Positions 58,395 through 64,000 of a DNA stretch of 64,000 bases are shown here, one piece after another. The stretch lies in the NCBI RefSeq assembly GCF_028368975.1, contig NZ_JAQNDM010000002.1:1860001-1924000 (forward strand). The letters are read 5' to 3'. The notes beneath the pieces were generated by a model. That model was not told the origin of the DNA. It did not search any database and saw only the letters and a program-made list of their open reading frames with translations. Position 1 is the stretch's first letter, and every line of letters begins with the position of its first letter. A program made the translations under genes and the position numbers. Origin of the DNA: Stigmatella ashevillena. GTDB taxonomy: Bacteria > Myxococcota > Myxococcia > Myxococcales > Myxococcaceae.

Positions 58395-60107
58395 TCAGGC
58401 AGCGATGCGCAGATCCTTGAGCCTCAAGGACACACGCCGCTGCCCGCGGAAGGTGTCCATGCCCACCTGGAAGGCCAGATCCACCGGCCCTTCCACGAGC
58501 GAGAGCCGGTCCGCCATGCCGAAGCCGATGGCATCCACCCCGGGAGCATCCACGAGCGCCAGTTTGAGGTGAGCATGGCCATGGCCCGTCTTGGGGGGGA
58601 GCACCCGAGGGCGCGCCATCTGCTTGCGCAGCACCAGCACGGGCTCGGGGTTGCCCTGTCCAAAGGGGCCCAGGCGCTGGAGGGACTCCACGGCGCGCTC
58701 GTCCAGCTCACCCGGTGTCACCACCGCATCCACCTTGCAGCGAGGGATCAAATCCTCCGGCGTGAGCCGCTCGAGGGCGATGCGCTCGAAGGCCTCACGA
58801 AACGCGGGCAGCCGTTCCGCTTCGATGGTGAGCCCCGCCGCGTACTTGTGGCCGCCGAAGCGCGCCAGCATGTCCGAACAGCCGTGGAGCGCATCATAGA
58901 GGTGAAAGCCCTCGATGCTGCGCGCCGAGCCCTTTCCGATGCCCTCGTTCACCCCCACCATGACGGTGGGCCGGTGGAAGCGCTCCACCACGCGCGAGGC
59001 GACAATGCCGATGACGCCCGGGTGCCACCCCTCCGCGTACAGCACGAAGCCGCGCGCATGCGACAGGGACTCGGCCTGCTTGAGCGCCTCGGACAAGATG
59101 GAGCTCTCAATGCCCTGACGCTCGGCATTGGCCCGGTCCAGCACCCCGGCCAGCCGCCGGGCATCCTCCAGGGACTCGGAGGTGAGCAGCTGAAGCCCCA
59201 GCGACGCGTCGTGCAAGCGGCCCGCGGCATTGATGCGAGGCCCAAGACGAAAACCCACCTGCCCCGCGGTGACGGGGGCCTCCGGCTCCACTCCCGCCAC
59301 TTCCTTGAGGGCGCGGACCCCGGGACGGCGCGCGGCGGTCAGCTCCTGGAGGCCGTGGGCCACGAGGATGCGGTTGGCCCCAGTGAGCGGCACCACATCC
59401 GCCACGGTGGCCAGGGCCACCAGGTCCATCAACCCCTTGAGGAGGGGCTCCTTGCGCGTGGCGAAGAAGCCCTCGTCGCGCAGGTGCTTGCGAAGCCCCA
59501 TGCAGAGGTTGAAGGCCACCCCGGCGGCACACAGCGTCTTGGTGGGGTAGTCGCACCCAGGCTGGTGCGGGTTGAGCACGGCCACCGCGGCCGGCAGGGT
59601 GGTGGGCACCGTGTGGTGGTCCACGATGACCACGTCCATGCCCAGCTCCCGGGCACGGGCGACCTCCGCCACGGAGGTGATGCCGCAATCCAGGGTGACG
59701 AGCAGCCGAGTCCCCTCCTCGGCGATGCGATCCATGGCCTGGAGGTTGAGCCCATAGCCCTCTCCCAGGCGATGCGGAATGTAGGTGGCGGGCCGGGCAC
59801 CCAGCTCGCGCAGGAAGAGCGTGAGCAGCGAGGTGGAGCACACCCCGTCCACGTCATAGTCCCCGTAGAGGGTGATCTTCTCGCCGAGCCGCAGGGCGCG
59901 CGCGAGGCGCTCGACAGCGGCGGCCATGCCCTTGAGCAGAAACGGGTCCGGCAGGTCCGCCAGCTTGTCGGACAGGAAGGCAGAGACGGCCTCGGGCGTC
60001 CGGTAGCCCCGGTGCAGGAGAATCCGCGCCGACAACGGGTGCAACCCCAGCTCCCGGGCCAGAGACGCCACCTGCGGATCGACTGCCTCGGGTAACAACC
60101 ACCGCAC
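58395..60107 (-). CDS. recJ: Single-stranded-DNA exonuclease RecJ
   Basis: A 5'-3' exonuclease in recombination and mismatch repair. The GTG start at 60107 begins MRWLLPEAVDPQVASLAREL. The 570 residues have YGDYDVDGVCSTSLLTLF, DHHTVP (DHH), VADVVPLTGANR, the DHHA1 domain with LRFGGHKYAAGLTI-like segment (MLARFGGHKYAAGLTIEAER) and the C-terminal OB fold (LGPFGQGNPEPVLVLRKQMA). The metal-binding Asp/His residues are present. Convergent with the YHS gene. Confidence 0.96.
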   Translation of the reverse strand: MRWLLPEAVDPQVASLARELGLHPLSARILLHRGYRTPEAVSAFLSDKLADLPDPFLLKGMAAAVERLARALRLGEKITLYGDYDVDGVCSTSLLTLFLRELGARPATYIPHRLGEGYGLNLQAMDRIAEEGTRLLVTLDCGITSVAEVARARELGMDVVIVDHHTVPTTLPAAVAVLNPHQPGCDYPTKTLCAAGVAFNLCMGLRKHLRDEGFFATRKEPLLKGLMDLVALATVADVVPLTGANRILVAHGLQELTAARRPGVRALKEVAGVEPEAPVTAGQVGFRLGPRINAAGRLHDASLGLQLLTSESLEDARRLAGVLDRANAERQGIESSILSEALKQAESLSHARGFVLYAEGWHPGVIGIVASRVVERFHRPTVMVGVNEGIGKGSARSIEGFHLYDALHGCSDMLARFGGHKYAAGLTIEAERLPAFREAFERIALERLTPEDLIPRCKVDAVVTPGELDERAVESLQRLGPFGQGNPEPVLVLRKQMARPRVLPPKTGHGHAHLKLALVDAPGVDAIGFGMADRLSLVEGPVDLAFQVGMDTFRGQRRVSLRLKDLRIAA

Positions 60108-60332
60108 GCGCCAGGTCCCTTCTCACCGCGGCCTTCCGGCCTGCGAACACATCCTCCACGAACGGGCAGACAGTACCTCAATCGTCTGACCCGCCAAGTC
60201 CCATGCCCCAGCACCTCATCCTACCTGGACAGACGTTCAGACAAGGGCCTGCTTTCTTGCCTACAGGGGGGGATGCGCAACGGACGGCTGGTGTGCAGCT
60301 TGCGGCACATTCAAATGACTCAGGAGGAAGAC

Positions 60333-60914
60333 ATGTTTCGGACGGGCATCAAGGTGCTGGGGCTCATGCTGGTGTTGGGCACAGCGGGCACGGCTGCCGC
60401 CCAGGAAGGTCCCCAAGGACGGGTGAAGGTGTTTCTCAAGGGCGGTGTGGGTGACTACACGGGTGATGTCGGCGAGAGCGTCAAGATCGGCCCGACCTGG
60501 GGGCTGACGTTGAACGTGCAGCCGCTGCGCTTCCTGGGCTTCGAGGTGGGCTACGAGGGAGGCCGCAACAGCATCGCGACCGACCTCCTCGATCTCGCCC
60601 TCACGCGCCATGGCGGCAGCGCCCTGGTGAAGCTGGGCCTTCCCGTCCTGGAGGCCATCAAACCCTTCGTGGGCGTGGGCATCGGCATCTCGCGCATCTC
60701 GGTGGGCGGAGATCTGCTCCAGCGCGGAGACTACGTCTCGGACACGGTGAAGGAACTGCCCCTGGTGGCGGGCATCGAGTTCAACACGGGCTCGCTCACC
60801 GCAGGCGCCCGGGCCACCTACCGGCCGTTCCTGGACCAGAACATCCGCGAGCAGGTGGAAGACCCGAGCGGTGGCTACTTCGACTTCGCCATCACTCTGG
60901 GGGCGCGCTTCTAG
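60333..60914 (+). CDS. Small outer membrane beta-barrel-like protein
   Basis: The start is ATG 60333 after GGAGGAAGAC. The 193-residue product has a signal peptide (MFRTGIKVLGLMLVLGTAGT AAAQ), then an eight-strand-type barrel pattern (VKVFLKGGVGDYTGDV, WGLTLNVQPLRFLGFEVGYE, LVKLGLPVLEAIKPFVGVGI, FDFAITLGARF) ending in F. It resembles OmpA/porin-like small barrels. Its 3' end overlaps the end of the phospholipase gene on the other strand by 23 bases. Confidence 0.85.
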   Translation: MFRTGIKVLGLMLVLGTAGTAAAQEGPQGRVKVFLKGGVGDYTGDVGESVKIGPTWGLTLNVQPLRFLGFEVGYEGGRNSIATDLLDLALTRHGGSALVKLGLPVLEAIKPFVGVGIGISRISVGGDLLQRGDYVSDTVKELPLVAGIEFNTGSLTAGARATYRPFLDQNIREQVEDPSGGYFDFAITLGARF

Positions 60915-62442
60915 CGCCTCCGGCGGCCTCGTGCTGGCGCTGCCGGGAGGTCCGGTAGATGCGCAGCAAGAGTGTCAGCGCGAACCACACGCCAATCGCC
61001 GCGATCGAGTAAGCCATCCCGGTAGGCCACGCGATGGCGATCGCGGCGACGGCGAGCAGCATGAGCGCAAGCCCCAGCATGATGCTGCTCTCCACGGCGC
61101 CCAACGTCCGGGTGCTGGCAGCGGCGGCGGCACCGACGGCGTTCGCGAAGCGGACCGCTCCCACGGGTGGGTGAGCGCCCAACGAGGCACGCACGCGCCG
61201 GGGCCGCAAGGGCTTCACCCGCTTGCGGGCGGTGAGGGTGATCTCGGTGCTGTTCGAGAGATCCGCCGCGTAGATCTCCTCCATCTTCCGCGCCACCTGC
61301 TCGTCATCAATGGCCGCATCCAGCTCATAGTTGCCGACGAAGCTGGCGAGGTTCAGGTTCGAGGAGCCGATGCGTGCCCACCGCCCATCCGCGACGGCGG
61401 TCTTGGCGTGAATCATGGTTCCATTCCATTCGAACACCCGGACACCCGCCTCCAGCAAGGGCCGGTACCCTGCCCGCGAGAGCGGACTGATGAGCGGAAT
61501 GTCCGTCGTGCTCGGCACCAGCAACCGCACGTCGACGCCATCCCGGGCAGCCGCGCGCAGGGCCTGGACGTACGGCGCGAAGCCCACGAAATAAGCATCC
61601 GTGAGCCAGAGCGTCCGGCGGGCCGCGGCGGCGATGATCTGGTCCAGCCGGAACAGGCCTGTTGAGTTCGGCTCGTCCGCCACGATGCGCAGAGAGACCT
61701 GTCCCGCCAACGGAATGGAGCCGGGCTCCGACAACAGCTCCGGGGACAAGGCCGCTCCGGTCTCCCGCCACACCTGCGCGAACGCGCGCTCCAGGTACGC
61801 GATGGCGGGGCCACGAACCTCGAGCCCCGTATCGCGCCACGCGGACAGCGGACGCGCCGGATCTCCCAGCCAGCGCTTGCTGACGCACAGCCCCGTCACG
61901 AACCCGATGCGCCCGTCGATGGCGATCATCTTGCGATGGTCGCGGCTCAGCCACCCCAACGGGCTGGTGAGCTGCGGGGGGTTGAAGCAGCGCACCTCCA
62001 CGCCCGCCGCCTCGAGCTCTCTCCAGAATTGATTCGAGGCCCCCCCGAGAGAGCCGAGCCAGTCCCGGATGACCCTCACCTTCACGCCCGCCCGCGCCCG
62101 CTCCGAAAGGGCTTCCGCGAAGGCCCAACCGACTTCGTCCTCCTCGATGATGTAGTTCTCGAAGAGAACCGACTGCCCCGCGTGGCGAATGGCCTCGAGC
62201 CAGGCGGAATAGTTCTCCTCGCCATCCAGCAGCACACGCACCGCGTTGCCTGAGATGAGCGGCGCCCCCGAGGCCCGGGAGAAAGCCTGCTCGGCGATGT
62301 CATGAATGAGCCCCGGGGGGGCAGGCAGGACGGCCACCGCCAGGAGGCTACAGCCGACCGCGCACACAAGCCACCCGTCAGTCGATCGCCAAAGCCACGA
62401 GCGCGGACGTCCGCGCCAGTCCGCCCACGAGCAGACAGCCAT
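60892..62442 (-). CDS. Cardiolipin synthase / phospholipase D family protein
   Basis: The start is ATG 62442 (MAVCSWADWRGRPRSWLWRS), though a GTG at 62367 after the upstream stop would also fit and would avoid the 65-base overlap. In up to 516 residues: a signal-anchor helix (about 25-45), PLD motif 1 SRDHRKMIAIDG (H169), ANLGSSNLNLASF-like end, PLD motif 2 MIHAKTAVADG (H345, K347), IGSSNLNLAS, and a C-terminal pair of membrane helices. Both HxK motifs are intact. In the family the enzyme makes cardiolipin from two phosphatidylglycerol molecules. Confidence 0.92.
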   Translation of the reverse strand: MAVCSWADWRGRPRSWLWRSTDGWLVCAVGCSLLAVAVLPAPPGLIHDIAEQAFSRASGAPLISGNAVRVLLDGEENYSAWLEAIRHAGQSVLFENYIIEEDEVGWAFAEALSERARAGVKVRVIRDWLGSLGGASNQFWRELEAAGVEVRCFNPPQLTSPLGWLSRDHRKMIAIDGRIGFVTGLCVSKRWLGDPARPLSAWRDTGLEVRGPAIAYLERAFAQVWRETGAALSPELLSEPGSIPLAGQVSLRIVADEPNSTGLFRLDQIIAAAARRTLWLTDAYFVGFAPYVQALRAAARDGVDVRLLVPSTTDIPLISPLSRAGYRPLLEAGVRVFEWNGTMIHAKTAVADGRWARIGSSNLNLASFVGNYELDAAIDDEQVARKMEEIYAADLSNSTEITLTARKRVKPLRPRRVRASLGAHPPVGAVRFANAVGAAAAASTRTLGAVESSIMLGLALMLLAVAAIAIAWPTGMAYSIAAIGVWFALTLLLRIYRTSRQRQHEAAGGARSAPPE

Positions 62443-62932
62443 TCACCATGTCCAGGGTGGAGTAGGCCCACGCCTGGGTGGCCAATGCACCCTTGAAGCG
62501 CCCTTCGGTGACTGGACCCCTGAACGTCACGACGGTGGTCGTTCCCTGCATCTCCGTCCGCTCATAAACGAGGGTCAGCAACGACGTCTCGCCGGTGTCC
62601 CAGGTCAACGTGAACTGCTTGGGCACGTGGGTTTGCGCCGTGCCGCAGGTCGCCCCCAGGAACGGATCCTCGGAGGAAGCCGTGGCGGAGATCCTCACCA
62701 GGCTGCGGCGTGCCCAGCAACTTCCGTAATTGATGACGGTGGAGACGTTGGCGTCCTGGGGCGCGCCCCTGAGCGCGGGAGTGAAGCGCATCTCGCCCAC
62801 TCCCGTGGGACAAGCCAGCAAGGAGCCTCCCGCCTGCGCCGCAGTACTTCCCCCGGCCAGAACGAAGGCCACCAGCAATCCGGTCACCTTGCCTCGCAGA
62901 GACGAGGCATGGCCCATGGAACGTGTCTTCAT
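62378..62932 (-). CDS. Secreted protein of unknown function
   Basis: The start is ATG 62932 (MKTRSMGHASSLRGKVTGLL), followed by a signal peptide ending near AAQAGG. In 184 residues the mature part carries Cys residues (LLACPTGVG, CWARRS, GATCGTAQTHVPKQF, MVNGCLLVGG) and a beta-rich pattern. No family recognised. It overlaps the start of the cardiolipin synthase gene, if the latter begins at 62442. Confidence 0.65.
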   Translation of the reverse strand: MKTRSMGHASSLRGKVTGLLVAFVLAGGSTAAQAGGSLLACPTGVGEMRFTPALRGAPQDANVSTVINYGSCWARRSLVRISATASSEDPFLGATCGTAQTHVPKQFTLTWDTGETSLLTLVYERTEMQGTTTVVTFRGPVTEGRFKGALATQAWAYSTLDMVNGCLLVGGLARTSALVALAID

Positions 62933-63096
62933 TGCATTGAATTGCGTGTGGAGCACTCGAGCGGCAACACAGGCCTGGGTGCACACGGGATGTCTGGAGC
63001 ACGATACCAGGCGCAACCACTCACCCAGTGCCCGGCGGCCCCCCCCCTCCACCGCCGGGCACTGAATGAGCCGGATCCCGCTGAGCCTGCGCTGTT

Positions 63097-63318
63097 TCAA
63101 GGGAACAGCGGCGGCAGCGGAAACGGCAAGGGCAACGGAAGCGGCAAGGGCAAGGGCAAGGGCAGGGACAGCGGCGGCAGAATCCCCATCCGTGCCGGGC
63201 ACTTGCCCTCCACCGGCATGGCGGAAGCATCACCGCTCACCAGCGCCGCGAGAGCGATCCATGCCCCCATCAGCGTGCCTCGTAGGAACCGCACATGACC
63301 CATGTGGCACTTGCTCAT
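63097..63318 (-). CDS. Small secreted Pro/Leu-repeat protein, possible truncated paralogue
   Basis: The start is ATG 63318 (MSKCHMGHVRFLRGTLMGAW), which resembles the start of the protein at 62378-62932 (MGH--LRG) and has an export signal. In 73 residues, after PVEGKCPARMGILPP the C-terminus becomes a (LP)n tract (about 52-65), encoded by a simple GGGCAA-type repeat on the opposite strand. The tract may reflect slippage that truncated a longer paralogue. Function unknown. Confidence 0.4.
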   Translation of the reverse strand: MSKCHMGHVRFLRGTLMGAWIALAALVSGDASAMPVEGKCPARMGILPPLSLPLPLPLPLPLPLPFPLPPLFP

Positions 63319-63595
63319 TCGGTACCGCCTTCCATCAGCACATTGAAATCGAAGACAGGACCGAATTCCACAGTACTCAGGTACAACATGATTGTCTGTT
63401 TTCGAGGGGAAGAAGACCCACCACCGGGGGTCACGCCGTGTCGACATTTGAAACACCGCGAGCCCCTTCGGCTGGTCGGCCGGAACTGAGCAGGCAGGCA
63501 CAGGCAAGAGGGTGCGGTGCCGCTCCCAGAAGGCGTGCGGCACCCTCATATCTGACGTGATCTGCGTCACCCTTCGCGGGGCGGAGGACATCAAC

Positions 63596-63886
63596 ATGCG
63601 AAAGACACTCTTGGCCACATTGGCAGCCGCGATGGCTTGGGGAACTGCGGGCATCGCCGGTGCGCAGCAGAGCAGCACCTCTTTCCAACAACCCTTGGCT
63701 GGCAGCTACAGCCTCCAGCAACCCCTCGTCGGCAGTTACAACCTCCAGCAACCCCTCGTCGGCAGTTACAGCCTTCGGCAGCCGCTGGTGGGCAGTTACA
63801 GCCTCCAGCAACCGTCTGCCTCCAGCCATTACCTCCTTCCGCCACCGGCCAGCAGCACCTTCATCTATCAGGAGCCACGCCCGTAA
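63596..63886 (+). CDS. Small secreted decapeptide-repeat protein
   Basis: The start is ATG 63596 after GGAGGACATCAAC. The 96-residue protein MRKTLLATLAAAMAWGTAGI has a signal peptide ending at AGAQQ, then about four copies of QQPLVGSYSL (first copy QQPLAGSYSL, one NL variant, one RQ variant), then a Pro/Ser-rich end. No known family. The repeat unit is 30 bases at DNA level (about 63685-63810) and may bind cell-surface or extracellular matrix partners. Confidence 0.7.
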   Translation: MRKTLLATLAAAMAWGTAGIAGAQQSSTSFQQPLAGSYSLQQPLVGSYNLQQPLVGSYSLRQPLVGSYSLQQPSASSHYLLPPPASSTFIYQEPRP

Positions 63887-63949
63887 CGGCCCCCCCGTTC
63901 CCAACAGGGAGGGCGACCACATCGCGCGCCATCGTGGTACAGCAGTGCC

Positions 63950-64000
63950 ATGTCTGTTCGCCCTCCTTTGGATCCCGCCTACGATCTGCTGCATCAGCAG
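63950..64000 (+). CDS. Possible start of next gene (partial)
   Basis: An ATG at 63950 opens a frame (MSVRPPLDPAYDLLHQQ) that runs off the window. No ribosome binding site is clear and the visible 17 residues match nothing recognised. Confidence 0.35.
   Translation, partial: MSVRPPLDPAYDLLHQQ

Noticed and set aside
1-64000. tRNA or rRNA genes
   Set aside because: No T-loop GTTCGA pattern with a matching acceptor stem and no rRNA-like tracts were seen on either strand.

Overview
The window is GC-rich DNA with strong third-position G/C bias. Its gene families (DUF2381, SitAI-like lipoprotein toxin and immunity pairs, many Ser/Thr kinases, NtrC-type regulators, IS1182 elements) point to a myxobacterium of the suborder Cystobacterineae (Stigmatella, Archangium, Cystobacter or relatives). 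The organism is inferred from gene content only.

Layout. (a) 1-3.7 kb: start of an MgtE-type Mg2+ transporter (minus strand, runs off the window), then a HAMP histidine kinase and an NtrC-type response regulator with overlapping stop and start. (b) 3.8-10.1 kb: a two-gene operon that is the most interesting part of the window. The first protein has an N-terminal membrane anchor, 14 WD40 blades (13 encoded by near-identical 126-bp tandem repeats), a second membrane helix and a cytoplasmic P-loop ATPase. The second, translationally coupled, joins another P-loop ATPase to a SIR2-like NADase domain and a helical C-terminus. I read it as a candidate transmembrane-sensing, NAD-depleting defence or self/non-self recognition system. 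(c) 10.1-21 kb: accessory DNA with transposase, alcohol dehydrogenase, EamA-transporter and integrase fragments, a cupin gene, a SitAI-like toxin/immunity cassette, two Ser/Thr kinase genes (one apparently a pseudokinase), a DUF2381 gene and a complete 1.7-kb IS1182-type element inserted directly in front of the DUF2381 ribosome binding site.

(d) 21-31.5 kb: metabolic genes. These are a Tat-type alpha/beta hydrolase divergent from a LysR regulator, DAHP synthase, DUF2277, a PLP-dependent decarboxylase, a 2OG-Fe dioxygenase, an acyl-CoA dehydrogenase, a paired MaoC-type dehydratase and a DapB-like reductase. (e) 31.8-43.1 kb: an HD-GYP response regulator, a HEAT-cyclophilin lipoprotein, a zinc-ribbon membrane protein with MoxR ATPase and DUF58 (one operon), a SNF2 helicase, an Smr protein and a DUF72 protein.

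(f) 43.2-57.9 kb: a secreted adenosine-deaminase-like lipoprotein, a SnoaL-like lipoprotein, a TetR/hydrolase divergent pair with a striking four-site operator array, a BamA-like barrel, an SRPBCC protein, a diacylglycerol kinase-like enzyme, a PhzF/MocR divergent pair, aspartyl-tRNA synthetase and a three-gene cluster for envelope proteins. (g) 58-64 kb: a YHS-domain protein behind a good sigma-54 promoter, RecJ, a small outer-membrane protein, a phospholipase D-type cardiolipin synthase and several small secreted proteins, one made of decapeptide repeats. No tRNA, rRNA or CRISPR array was seen.
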